64,000 nucleotides of DNA from Intrasporangiaceae bacterium (lineage in GTDB: Bacteria; Actinomycetota; Actinomycetes; Actinomycetales; Dermatophilaceae): the NCBI GenBank assembly GCA_021324575.1, contig JAJPIW010000021.1:62001-126000 (forward strand). The letters are read 5' to 3'. The translations under genes were made by a program, and so were the position numbers. The notes under the pieces were generated by a model. It saw only the letters and a list, made by a program, of their open reading frames with translations. It had not been told where the DNA came from and searched no databases. Shown piece after piece: positions 1 through 7,834 of this stretch (its first letter is position 1; every line of letters begins with the position of its first letter).

Positions 1-1196
1 AGCATGCCCGGTATGCCGTTGCCCCCCGAAGTGTCGGCGGCACCCGAGATGTCGGAGCCCCCCGAAGGGTCGGATGAGCCCGTTGCGGTGCGGGTCGGGG
101 CCTGGTTGCGGACCACGAGCTCGGCCGTCGCCGCACCCGCGTCGTGGGTGAGGGTGACGTCGACGTGGGCGCCCGGTGCGTGGCGCCCGGCGTTGGCGAG
201 CGCCTCCTGGAGCACGCGGTGGAGCATCAGCCCGGTGGCCGCGGGGCAGTGCTCCGGGTCGAGGTCGAGCCCCCAGGCCAGGTCGAGGCCGGCCGCGCGG
301 CTGGCGGTGAGGAGTGCGGGCAGGTCGGCGAGGCCGGGTTGCGGGGCGAGAGCGGCCCGGTCCGCGCCGTCATCGCGCAGGACCCCCAGCGTGCCCCGCA
401 CCTCGTTGAGCGCCTGGCGGGCCGAGGCCTCGATCGCCCCGAACTCGGCAGCGACCTCGGGGCTCATGCCGGCCAGCCGGACCGGGGCGCTCTGGGCCTG
501 CACGACGATCATCGACATGTGGTGCGCGACGACGTCGTGCAGCTCACGGGCGATCCGGCTGCGCTCCTCGAGGACCTCACGCCGGGAGCGCTCGGCGTCG
601 GTCTCCACCGACTTGGCCGCGAGCGCCCGGCGCGACAGGACGAGCCAGCGCAGCAGGACGCCGAGGACGACGACCGCGGCCTCGGCCACAAACCACGTCT
701 TGAGGTCGCCGGGCAGGAGGCCGATCGTGAGCAGGGCGCTGACCGCCGTCGCGAGGAGGATCTCGAGTGGCCGCGCGAGGAGGGCGACAGCGAGCAGCGC
801 GACCACCTGGACGATGAACTGGACAACTGACCACGAGATGCCTTGGTGCACAGCCGGATCGGAGACGACGTACCACCCGATCCCGGTCAGCGCGGTCGCC
901 GCCCAGGCGGGGAACGGGTACCTCCGGAAGAACACGACGGGCGCGACGTCCACGAGGCCGGCGAGGCCCGCCACCAGGTAGCCGGAGCTGAACGACTGCG
1001 GGATGGTCGGGATGTCGATGGCGAGCAGGACGACGGCGAGGACACCGAGTGCCAGCTCGGGGAACCGACCGACCAGCCGGCCGACCAACGCGACGAGCCG
1101 TCCGCTGCCAAGAACGGTCGCCCGGACCGCCCGCCACGGGGCGCGGGCCACCCGACGACGCCGCGACAGAGTGTCGCTGCGAGCTGCCCTGGCCAT
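1..1196 (-). CDS. Two-component sensor histidine kinase, NarL/LuxR-partner type (C-terminus off window)
   Basis: This membrane kinase would autophosphorylate and pass phosphate to a NarL-type response regulator, probably encoded just off the left edge. Reading from the ATG at 1196, a basic N-terminus is followed by several hydrophobic segments (about residues 35-170). Then comes the dimerisation motif RELHDVVAHH with phospho-acceptor His near residue 220, and an HATPase region with the N-box (EALANAGRHA). The frame is open at base 1, where the GIPGM part of the G-box is being read. The histidine kinase family (HisKA_3) is clear from these motifs. The stimulus is unknown. The neighbour at 1361 is divergent. 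Confidence 0.88.
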   Translation of the reverse strand, partial: MARAARSDTLSRRRRVARAPWRAVRATVLGSGRLVALVGRLVGRFPELALGVLAVVLLAIDIPTIPQSFSSGYLVAGLAGLVDVAPVVFFRRYPFPAWAATALTGIGWYVVSDPAVHQGISWSVVQFIVQVVALLAVALLARPLEILLATAVSALLTIGLLPGDLKTWFVAEAAVVVLGVLLRWLVLSRRALAAKSVETDAERSRREVLEERSRIARELHDVVAHHMSMIVVQAQSAPVRLAGMSPEVAAEFGAIEASARQALNEVRGTLGVLRDDGADRAALAPQPGLADLPALLTASRAAGLDLAWGLDLDPEHCPAATGLMLHRVLQEALANAGRHAPGAHVDVTLTHDAGAATAELVVRNQAPTRTATGSSDPSGGSDISGAADTSGGNGIPGM

Positions 1197-1360
1197 GCGT
1201 CAAATCTAGGCGCGATGAGGGTCGGCGTCGTCACTCCGCAGTGCTACTCGGGTATCACTCCGGAGTACCACTCCGGCGGTGTCGTGGTCCCGGCGAGCGA
1301 CCAGTGCAGGCGACCGCAGGACGATGTGCCGATTGCCTCCGCGTTCCTAGCGTCCGAGAC
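1197..1360. promoter_or_regulatory. Divergent intergenic region with repeated CACTCCG motifs
   Basis: The gap between the sensor kinase and the hydrolase fusion carries three copies of CACTCCG near 1232, 1256 and 1270. The middle copy forms the perfect palindrome ACTCCGGAGT at 1257-1266. Such spaced repeats in a divergent promoter region suggest a regulator binding site, possibly for the kinase's cognate response regulator. That assignment is inference. Confidence 0.35.
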
Positions 1361-3208
1361 ATGAACCGCGCCATCCGTTGTCTCGCAGTCATTTTCGTCG
1401 CTCTGGGCGTTCTCTCCTTGGCACTGGACGCGCTCGGGCGCACGGCCCCGGAGCGCCCCGACCCCACCATCCAAGCTGCCGTCGACGCGCTCGTCACCGA
1501 CAACGCCACGGCCGCGTCGGCGGCGATCCCGGCGACCTTCCGGCAGGACGAGGGGTACACCCCCGCTCGGGTCGGCGGGCTGCTGCTGCGCCCCACCGGG
1601 GACTGCAGCGGACCCGACGTCCTGCCCGCCGACTTCGCGCCCGTCTGCAAGCGGCACGACCTCGGCTACGACCTGCTGCGCGTGGCCGAGCGGCACGAGG
1701 GTCGACTCCCGGGGTCGGCCCGACGCGCCGTCGACGCCCAGCTGGACCGGGGCCTGGCCGAGCTATGTGCCACCCGCCCCACCGTCGCGGGTCGCCTCGA
1801 CTGCCGCGTCTGGGCCGCCGTCGCCGCTCTCGGGGTCGGCCTCAACTCGGCCCGGCAGCACTGGTCGACGCCGGGTCGGGAGTCGTCCCGCAGCTGGGCC
1901 TCGCTCGGCGCGGCAGTCACCTCCGTCCTGTGCGGCGCCGCGCTCCTCGCCCTGCTGACCCGCCGTGCCGCCGCGTGGACCCGGCCGAGCAGCTCAGCAG
2001 TCGGCGCCCAGGTCCTGCGTCGAGCGAACCTCGGATGGCTCGTCCGGGCGGGCGCCGTCCTGGCCGGACTGTTCCCGTCACACCTGCCGCACCCCGCGCC
2101 TGTGCAGGCCGTCACCGTCCTGGCCTTCCTCGCTGTCGCCGAACCGCTCGCCCGGCGCCTCGCCCGCCGCAGAGTCCGCCGCAGAGTCCGCGGGCAGGCT
2201 GCCATCGCCGCCGGGCTCGGGCTCGGCGCTGCCGGAGCCGTCGCGTGGGAGATCGGACAGCAGAACGGCATACGTCGATCAGCGGGAATGCTGCCGACCG
2301 AGCCGCGCCACTGGTTCGTCGTCGCCGCCCTCGTCGGTCTCGGTGTCCTCCTGCCGCGAGCGCTCCGGTCTGTCGGCCGCACCGCGGCCCGCCGGTGGCG
2401 TCCGATCGTCGCGGTGGTCGCCGCGGGCAGCGTGCTCACGGCGGCGGCACCCGCCCAGGCGGCACCGACCGCCAGCCGAGCCGCCAGCGTCTCTGACGAC
2501 GTCCTGCTCACCCCGTCACCGGTCGGGGCGGTCAGGTCGTATGCCGCGATCCGTCCCGGAGAGGACCTCACCGCGCGGGCGGAGCGGGCCGCCGACAGCC
2601 TGGTCGCGGCGGGTGGGCTGACCCGCCACCACGTCGTCCTGATGCTCCCGACCGGCTCCGGGTGGGTCGACCCGGCTGCCGTGTCCGGGCTCGAGGACCG
2701 GTTCGGCGCCGACGTGGCGGAGGTGGGCATCCAGTCGACGTCCGTGCCGAGCTGGGTGGCCTTTCTCGCCCAGCGCGGGGCGGCGGCCGCCGGCGCCCGG
2801 GCCCTCTACGCCGCTGTGGAGGATCGGATCGCCGCCCTCCCGGTCGGCACGCGGCCCCAGCTGCACGTGTGGGGCGAGAGCCTCGGCGCGACCTCCGGCC
2901 AGGCCATCTTCAGCGCACCCGCGGCGGGCCACGACGCGCGGACGGCCGTCTGCTCGGTCCTCTGGGTGGGCTCACCCGGCGGCCACCGGAGCGGTCTGAC
3001 GCACGAGACCCTGGTCAGCAACCCGACCGACCCGGTCGTCCACACGTCGCTGCGCTCGGTCGTGGTCCCCCCGGGGGACGGGCGTCCCTGGCTGCCGGTC
3101 GTCAGCCTCGTCCAGTCCGGCGTGGACTTCGTCAGCTCGCGCTCCGGCCCGGTCGGCACCGGTCACGTCTACGGCCCGGACCAGGTAGCGGCCCTCCAGA
3201 CCTGCTGA
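1361..3208 (+). CDS. Fusion of prokaryotic phospholipase A2 domain with membrane alpha/beta-hydrolase (Abhydrolase_9)
   Basis: The 615-residue product starts at the ATG at 1361. It has a hydrophobic N-terminal signal or anchor, then a bacterial phospholipase A2 signature CKRHDLGYD with the catalytic His-Asp pair near residues 99-100. About five hydrophobic segments follow (roughly residues 185-370). The C-terminal half matches the Abhydrolase_9 type, with nucleophile motif GESLGA (Ser near 507) and a TGSGWVDP segment. Abhydrolase_9 proteins normally consist of the membrane part plus the hydrolase. The added secreted-type phospholipase A2 head is what stands out. It probably acts on lipids or lipid esters at the outer face of the membrane. 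The substrate is unknown. Confidence 0.8.
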   Translation: MNRAIRCLAVIFVALGVLSLALDALGRTAPERPDPTIQAAVDALVTDNATAASAAIPATFRQDEGYTPARVGGLLLRPTGDCSGPDVLPADFAPVCKRHDLGYDLLRVAERHEGRLPGSARRAVDAQLDRGLAELCATRPTVAGRLDCRVWAAVAALGVGLNSARQHWSTPGRESSRSWASLGAAVTSVLCGAALLALLTRRAAAWTRPSSSAVGAQVLRRANLGWLVRAGAVLAGLFPSHLPHPAPVQAVTVLAFLAVAEPLARRLARRRVRRRVRGQAAIAAGLGLGAAGAVAWEIGQQNGIRRSAGMLPTEPRHWFVVAALVGLGVLLPRALRSVGRTAARRWRPIVAVVAAGSVLTAAAPAQAAPTASRAASVSDDVLLTPSPVGAVRSYAAIRPGEDLTARAERAADSLVAAGGLTRHHVVLMLPTGSGWVDPAAVSGLEDRFGADVAEVGIQSTSVPSWVAFLAQRGAAAAGARALYAAVEDRIAALPVGTRPQLHVWGESLGATSGQAIFSAPAAGHDARTAVCSVLWVGSPGGHRSGLTHETLVSNPTDPVVHTSLRSVVVPPGDGRPWLPVVSLVQSGVDFVSSRSGPVGTGHVYGPDQVAALQTC

Positions 3209-3221
3209 CCCCGCCGTGACT

Positions 3222-3286
3222 ATCTGACCCAATTGTTCCGGTAGTCACGGCGTCCATCCGTGAGTACCGGAACAATTGGGTCAGAT
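3222..3286. repeat. Long palindrome, CAATTG family copy 1 (bidirectional terminator position)
   Basis: Arms of 29 nt (3222-3250 and 3258-3286) pair with a single mismatch around a 7-nt loop. The arm core is CTGACCCAATTGTTCCGGTA. It lies between convergent genes and contains the stop codon of purC. The same arm recurs at 6230-6298 and, degraded, at 40767-40825, so this is a dispersed palindromic repeat as well as a likely terminator. Confidence 0.85.
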
Positions 3287-4204
3287 GCCGACGAAGGTGC
3301 GGCCGGTCAGTCGCTCGTAGGCCTCGACGTACTTCGCCCGGGTGCGCTCGACGACCTCCTCGGGCAGGGGCGGCGGGGCCTGGCCGGAGCTCTTGTCCCA
3401 TCCGCTCGCCGGCGAGGTCAGCCACTCGCGGACGTACTCCTTGTCGAAGCTCGGCTGTGGGTGCCCCGGCTCCCACTGGTCGGCCGGCCAGAACCGCGAG
3501 GAGTCCGGGGTGAGCACCTCGTCGGCGAGGACCATCTCGCCCGCGCCGTCGAGCCCGAACTCGACCTTGGTGTCGGCGATGAGGATGCCGCGGTCGGCGG
3601 CAATCTCGTTGCCCCGCTTGAGGATTCCGACTGTCAGGTCGCGGGCCCGGGCGGCGAGGTCGGCCCCGAGGGAGTCGACGACCGCGGCATACGGGATGGG
3701 TTCGTCGTGCTCCCCGACCGGTGCCTTGGTCGAGGCGGTGAAGATCGGCTCGGGGAGACGGTCGCCGTCGCGCAGGCCCTCGGGGAGCGCGACACCGCTC
3801 ACCGCGCCGGATGCGTGGTACTCGCGCAGCCCACCGCCGGTGAGATAGGCGCGAGCGACGCACTCGACCGGCAGCATCTCGAGGCGGCGCACGAGGATCG
3901 CGCGGCCGGCCACGGCGGCCGGCACGTCGGTGGAGACGACGTGGTTGGGCACCAGGTCGGCGAGCTGCTCGAACCACCACAGTGACAGCTGGGTGAGGAC
4001 CGCGCCCTTGTCCGGGATCGGCGTCTCGAGGATGAAGTCGAACGCCGACAGCCGGTCGGAGGCGACGAGCAGGATCTGGTCGTCGCGCGCGGCACCGGTG
4101 GCCGGGTCGACCGGCGCGTACAGGTCGCGGACCTTGCCGGAGTAGGTGAGGGCGTAGCCGGGCAGGTGAAGCGGGGTGGGCGGCGGGGGTGAGGCGGACG
4201 GCAT
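3281..4204 (-). CDS. purC: Phosphoribosylaminoimidazole-succinocarboxamide synthase
   Basis: SAICAR synthetase joins CAIR and aspartate with ATP in purine biosynthesis. The 307-residue length is normal. The N-terminus has the ATP-binding YSGKVRDLY motif. Further family blocks include LVASDRLSAFDF, a DKG...LTQLS segment, and the EFGLDGAGEMVLADEVLTPDSSRFW block. The start is the ATG at 4204, preceded by GGGAG about nine bases upstream and embedded in a GTATGCCG octamer. The stop lies in the arm of the palindrome at 3222-3286. purD and purA are nearby but in separate units. Confidence 0.97.
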   Translation of the reverse strand: MPSASPPPPTPLHLPGYALTYSGKVRDLYAPVDPATGAARDDQILLVASDRLSAFDFILETPIPDKGAVLTQLSLWWFEQLADLVPNHVVSTDVPAAVAGRAILVRRLEMLPVECVARAYLTGGGLREYHASGAVSGVALPEGLRDGDRLPEPIFTASTKAPVGEHDEPIPYAAVVDSLGADLAARARDLTVGILKRGNEIAADRGILIADTKVEFGLDGAGEMVLADEVLTPDSSRFWPADQWEPGHPQPSFDKEYVREWLTSPASGWDKSSGQAPPPLPEEVVERTRAKYVEAYERLTGRTFVGI

Positions 4205-4229
4205 ACGGTCATTCTCCCAGCCGCCTGCG

Positions 4230-4277
4230 TGCGTCTGCGAATCTGGGGGTTCCCGGAGCGCCGTCGACGCAGACGCA
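4230..4277. terminator. Hairpin between soxR and purC
   Basis: Ten-nt arms TGCGTCTGCG (4230-4239) and CGCAGACGCA (4268-4277) are separated by 28 nt. The element sits just past the soxR stop and upstream of purC on the same strand, so it may terminate soxR. No T-tract is present. Confidence 0.45.
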
Positions 4278-4287
4278 AGCCTTTCCG

Positions 4288-4749
4288 TCAGCCCCGTGCC
4301 CCGCGCGGCCACCGCTGGGCTCCCGGCCCGTCGACGGCCAGCTCGTCGTCGTGGTTGTAGATCGGGCAGGTCGCCAGTGAGAGGCACCCGCAGCCGATGC
4401 AGTCGGTGAGCCCGTCGCGGACCCTGGTCATCGCCTCGATCCGCTCGGCGAGGGTGTCGTGCCAGGCCTTGGACAGCCTGGCCCAGTCGCGCTTGGTCGG
4501 CGGGTGGTCGACCGGGAGCGAGTCGAGCGCCGCACCGATCTCGGCAAGGGTGAGCCCGAACCGCTGACCGGCCCGGATGACGGCGATCCGGCGCAGCGTG
4601 TGCCGGGCGTATCTGCGCTGGTTGCCGGCTGTCCGGACCGAGGTGATGAGGCCCTTGTCCTCATAGAACCGGATGCTCGGGACGCTCAGGCCGGACCGCT
4701 CGGCGACCTCACCGATGGTCAGCTCGTCGCATTTGTCGGGCTTGGTCAT
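4288..4749 (-). CDS. soxR: Redox-sensitive transcriptional activator SoxR
   Basis: This MerR-family regulator has 153 residues. The N-terminal winged helix reads TIGEVAERSGLSVPSIRFYE, followed by a dimerisation helix and the diagnostic [2Fe-2S] cysteine cluster CIGCGCLSLATC near residues 117-128. In actinobacteria SoxR usually answers redox-cycling compounds rather than superoxide as such (family knowledge). It is divergent from the MFS pump at 4807, and the shared 57-bp gap holds a perfect SoxR box, so the pump is the likely target. Confidence 0.96.
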   Translation of the reverse strand: MTKPDKCDELTIGEVAERSGLSVPSIRFYEDKGLITSVRTAGNQRRYARHTLRRIAVIRAGQRFGLTLAEIGAALDSLPVDHPPTKRDWARLSKAWHDTLAERIEAMTRVRDGLTDCIGCGCLSLATCPIYNHDDELAVDGPGAQRWPRGARG

Positions 4750-4771
4750 GGCCTCAGGATAAACGACTTGA

Positions 4772-4789
4772 CCTCAAGCGCACTTGAGG
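4772..4789. promoter_or_regulatory. SoxR box
   Basis: CCTCAAG-CGCA-CTTGAGG is an 18-bp palindrome whose half-sites equal those of the E. coli soxS operator, differing only in the central four bases. A TTGACC -35 lies at 4768. The box ends 17 bp before the pump ATG at 4807. As MerR-family boxes sit between -35 and -10, transcription should begin within a few bases of the ATG, so the mRNA may be leaderless or nearly so. Confidence 0.92.
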
Positions 4790-4806
4790 TACCACACTCG
4801 TGAACC

Positions 4807-6237
4807 ATGACGACGACCGCTTCCGCGACCCGGTCCCCCGCTGAGCCGGGGGCCCACGGCGAGGGCCCGACCCGATCGGCCGGCGATGGGATCCTTTCTC
4901 CGGCATACCGATCCGTGACGGTGGCCGCCCTGGCACTGGTCACTCTCGGGGCCTACGAGAACCGCGCGACGACGACCATCCTGCCTACCGTTCTCGCGGA
5001 TCTGCACGCGATCCAGTGGTTCGGGATCGTGGCCGGGGCCTCGGCCATCACCTATCTCGTGGCGACGACGGTCGCGGGGGCATGGGCCGACCACGTCGGC
5101 GCCCGACGTGTTCTGCTGACCGGGCTCGGGCTGTTCGTCGTGGCCCAAGTCGCTTCCGGACTCGCGCCGACGAGCGGCGTCCTGCTCGGCGCTCGGGCCC
5201 TGTCCGGGATCGGGGAGGGCGGCCTGGACGTCTCGCTCATCGTCCTCGTGGCGGATCTGATGCCGGACCGGTTGCGCGCCAAGCTGTATGCCGCGTTCGC
5301 CACGGCGTGGATCCTCCCCTCGCTCGTCGGGCCGGCCATCGCCGGTGCCGTCGCGCAGTGGCTGGGCTGGCGCGCCGCGTTCCTCCTCCCGCTCATTCTC
5401 GTCGCCGGCGCGACGGCGGCCCTCTGTCCGCCCCTGCGCCGAGCGCCGGGCCGCGAGGTGCGGCCGTGGACGAGCACCGAGTGGTCGACCTCGCGCGCCG
5501 CGCTCGTCGTCGCGACCGCGATGGCCGGAGTCACCTGGGGCGTCGCCGCGGCTGCTTCAGGGAGCCGGTGGGCCCTGCTCGTCCTGGCGCTCTCCGTCGG
5601 GGCACTCGTCTTCCGGCTGGCCCGGGTGCTGCCCGTCGGCAGCGCCCGGCTCTCCCGGGGCGCCCCCGCCATCGTCGGCATCACCGTCCTCGTAGCCACC
5701 GCGTTCCAGTCCCTGGGCGCCTACCTCCCGCTCCTCATGGCGGCCGTGCACCACGTCGGGCCGACCCTCACCGGGATCAGCCTCACCGTGACCGGGATCT
5801 TCTGGGCGCTCGGGTCCAACATCGCCAGCCGCGACGCGGTCCGCGGTGGGTTCAGCCCGGGCCGGGTCGTCGGCCTCGGGATGGTCGTCATGGCGATCGG
5901 CTCGACCGGTCCGCTGCTCTATGCGCTCGGGTATGCCGGGCTGGCCGTCGCGATGGCGACCTGGGCCGTGTCTGCCGTCGGGATGGGGCTGGTCAACAAC
6001 ACCTTGTCGGTCGAGCTCGTCCGGGTCTCCGCCGCCGACGAGCGTGGTCGGACGACGGCCGCTCGGACGGTGGGCGCTGCGGTCGGGTCCGGCGCGGCCA
6101 CGGCCTACGGCGGCGCACTGGTCGCCGGTCACGCAGCCCATCTGACCGGCCCGGTGTTCGCGCTGGTCATCGCCCTCGGGACCGTCGTCGCGCTCGCCAC
6201 CGCGCTCGTCGCCCACCGCATCGATGACCGTGACTAA
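4807..6237 (+). CDS. MFS efflux transporter, probable SoxR target
   Basis: This is a 476-residue integral membrane protein with a hydrophilic N-terminus (about 35 residues) and then twelve to fourteen hydrophobic segments. The MFS loop 2-3 motif is seen as GAWADHVGARRVLLTG, and SGIGEGGLDVS follows in the next helix. It resembles drug/proton antiporters of the major facilitator superfamily. Its only visible promoter carries the SoxR box, so it probably exports redox-active small molecules (inference). The start ATG at 4807 has no convincing Shine-Dalgarno. The stop falls in the left arm of the palindrome at 6230-6298. Confidence 0.88.
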   Translation: MTTTASATRSPAEPGAHGEGPTRSAGDGILSPAYRSVTVAALALVTLGAYENRATTTILPTVLADLHAIQWFGIVAGASAITYLVATTVAGAWADHVGARRVLLTGLGLFVVAQVASGLAPTSGVLLGARALSGIGEGGLDVSLIVLVADLMPDRLRAKLYAAFATAWILPSLVGPAIAGAVAQWLGWRAAFLLPLILVAGATAALCPPLRRAPGREVRPWTSTEWSTSRAALVVATAMAGVTWGVAAAASGSRWALLVLALSVGALVFRLARVLPVGSARLSRGAPAIVGITVLVATAFQSLGAYLPLLMAAVHHVGPTLTGISLTVTGIFWALGSNIASRDAVRGGFSPGRVVGLGMVVMAIGSTGPLLYALGYAGLAVAMATWAVSAVGMGLVNNTLSVELVRVSAADERGRTTAARTVGAAVGSGAATAYGGALVAGHAAHLTGPVFALVIALGTVVALATALVAHRIDDRD

Positions 6238-6298
6238 CTGACCCAATTGTTCCGGTAGTCACCGCGTGACTACCGGAACAATTGGGTCAGTTAGTCAC
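6230..6298. repeat. Perfect 33-bp palindrome, CAATTG family copy 2
   Basis: Two 33-nt arms (6230-6262 and 6266-6298) are perfectly complementary around the loop CGC. Both convergent stop codons, of the MFS gene and of purD, are inside the arms. The 25-nt arm core matches copy 1 at 3222. It is probably a bidirectional terminator that belongs to a dispersed repeat family. Confidence 0.9.
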
Positions 6299-7572
6299 AC
6301 GGTGATCTGGCCGCGGGCCGCCTTGAGTGCGATGTCGGTGCGGTGGTGCGAGCCGGGCAGGTCGACCAGGTCGACCGCGGCATACGCGCGGTTCCGGGCC
6401 TGCGCGAGGGTGTCGCCGAGCGCCACGACCGAGAGCACGCGCCCGCCGCTGGAGACCAGCGTGCCCTCACCGTCGAGGGCGGTGCCCGCGTGCAGCACGT
6501 ATGCCGTGGCGACCTCCTCGACCTCGGCCAGGCCGCTGATCGGGTCACCGGTCCGCGGCGTGCCTGGGTAGTTATCGGCCGCCACGACGACGGTGACGGC
6601 CGACTGCGGCGACCAGCGAAGCCGCGGCACGTCCTCGAGCCTGCCCTGGGCAGCCGCCAGGAGCAGGCCCCCGAGCGGGGTGAGCAACCGGGCGAGGACG
6701 ACCTGGGTCTCCGGGTCGCCGAACCGGGCGTTGAACTCGATCACTCGGGGGCCGCGCGAGGTGAGGGCCAGGCCGATGAACAGCGTTCCGACAAAAGGGG
6801 TTCCGCGCGAACGCATCTCGTCGAGGACCGGCTGCGCGACCCGGGCGACGAGGTCGTCGGCCAGGCCCTCGGGCGCCCACGGGAGGGGACTGTAGGCCCC
6901 CATCCCACCGGTGTTGGGGCCGGCGTCGTCGTCGCCGACCCGCTTGAAGTCCTGAGCCGGTTCGAGCGCCACGGCCCGCCAGCCGTCGCAGACACAGAAC
7001 AGCGAGACCTCCGGACCGTCGAGGAAGGCCTCGATGACGACCCGCCCGTCGGGCTTGTCGAGGCAGGCCCACGCGTGCTTGAGGGCGGCGTCACGGTCAT
7101 CGGTGACGACGACCCCCTTGCCGGCCGCGAGACCGTCGTCCTTGACGACGTAGGGGGAGCCCAGGAGGTCGAACGCGTCCTCCACCTGCTCGACCGTCGT
7201 TCAGACCTGGGCCAGGGCGGTCGGCACGTCGGCCGCGCTCATGACCTCCTTGGCGAACGCCTTGCTCCCCTCGAGCTGCGCCGCCGCGGCGGAGGGGCCG
7301 TAGCAGTCGATGCCGGCCGCACGGACCACGTCGGCGACGCCCGCGACGAGCGGCACCTCGGGCCCGACGACGACGAGGTCCACCCCGAGCCGGGTCGCCA
7401 GCGCGGCGACCGCTGCCCCGTCGGTGAGGTCCGCGAGCGGCTCACACCGCGCGATCAGGCCGATCCCGGGGTTGCCGGGCGCGGCGACGACGGCGTCAAC
7501 GCCCGGATCGGCGGAGAGGGCCTTGACGAGGGCGTGCTCACGCGCGCCACTGCCGAGAACGAGGATCTGCAC
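6295..7572 (-). pseudogene. purD: Phosphoribosylamine-glycine ligase gene interrupted by an in-frame TGA
   Basis: The full frame is 425 codons, normal for PurD. It starts with MQILVLGSGAREHAL and contains the ATP-grasp blocks VVKDDGLAAGKGVVV, TGGMGAYSP and FNARFGDPETQ. At 7203-7201 the codon is TGA (codon 124). The reading frame is otherwise unbroken on both sides, with no frameshift. Related actinobacterial PurD proteins have Cys here in a VCTT context, so a TGC-to-TGA change is likely. PurD makes GAR in purine synthesis, so true loss should cause purine auxotrophy. A sequencing error, a recent mutation or readthrough are all possible. The start is a GTG with a -10 six bases upstream. Confidence 0.9.
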
Positions 7573-7578
7573 CGGGCC

Positions 7579-7584
7579 AGCCTA
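7579..7584 (-). promoter_or_regulatory. -10 element of a leaderless purD transcript
   Basis: On the minus strand TAGGCT is followed by six bases and then the GTG start of purD at 7572. No Shine-Dalgarno fits between them. This is the spacing expected when transcription starts at the start codon. No clear -35 was found. Confidence 0.55.
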
Positions 7585-7626
7585 TTGACTGATCGTCACA
7601 GTGCTCGAACGGAACTGGAAAGGAAG

Positions 7627-7677
7627 GCGCGGTGCGCCCGGGAGGCAGGGGGGGCAGTTCTCCCGGGCGCACCGCGC
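7627..7677. terminator. 18-bp GC-rich hairpin in the purD upstream region
   Basis: Arms of 18 nt (7627-7644 and 7660-7677) pair perfectly around a 15-nt G-rich loop. The element lies between divergent purD and the regulator at 7835, where no terminator is needed. It could be an operator, a remnant of a lost gene end, or a dispersed repeat. It has no T-tract. Confidence 0.45.
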
Positions 7678-7754
7678 GCCCACCGCGTGGCGCCCAGGGG
7701 GGGAACCAGCGCTCTGCGCGGTGATCGACAATGTCGACGCGCACCACGATGCCA

Positions 7755-7800
7755 AACTTTGACATAAGAGTAAAGTTCAGGACTGTCGGATCTCCGACAG
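7755..7800. promoter_or_regulatory. Two inverted repeats upstream of the LuxR-type regulator
   Basis: AACTTT (7755-7760) and AAAGTT (7772-7777) form an interrupted repeat. CTGTCGGA-TC-TCCGACAG forms a perfect palindrome at 7783-7800. Both lie in a locally AT-richer stretch just before the regulator at 7835. They are candidate operator sites, perhaps for autoregulation. Confidence 0.45.
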
Positions 7801-7834
7801 TGTCAGATATCCGCCAGGGGCCGGAGGGGCAGGC

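Noticed and set aside
7195-7210. Selenocysteine at the purD TGA
   Set aside because: PurD is not a known selenoprotein, and the downstream stem-loop does not clearly match a bacterial SECIS. Sequencing error or nonsense mutation is simpler.
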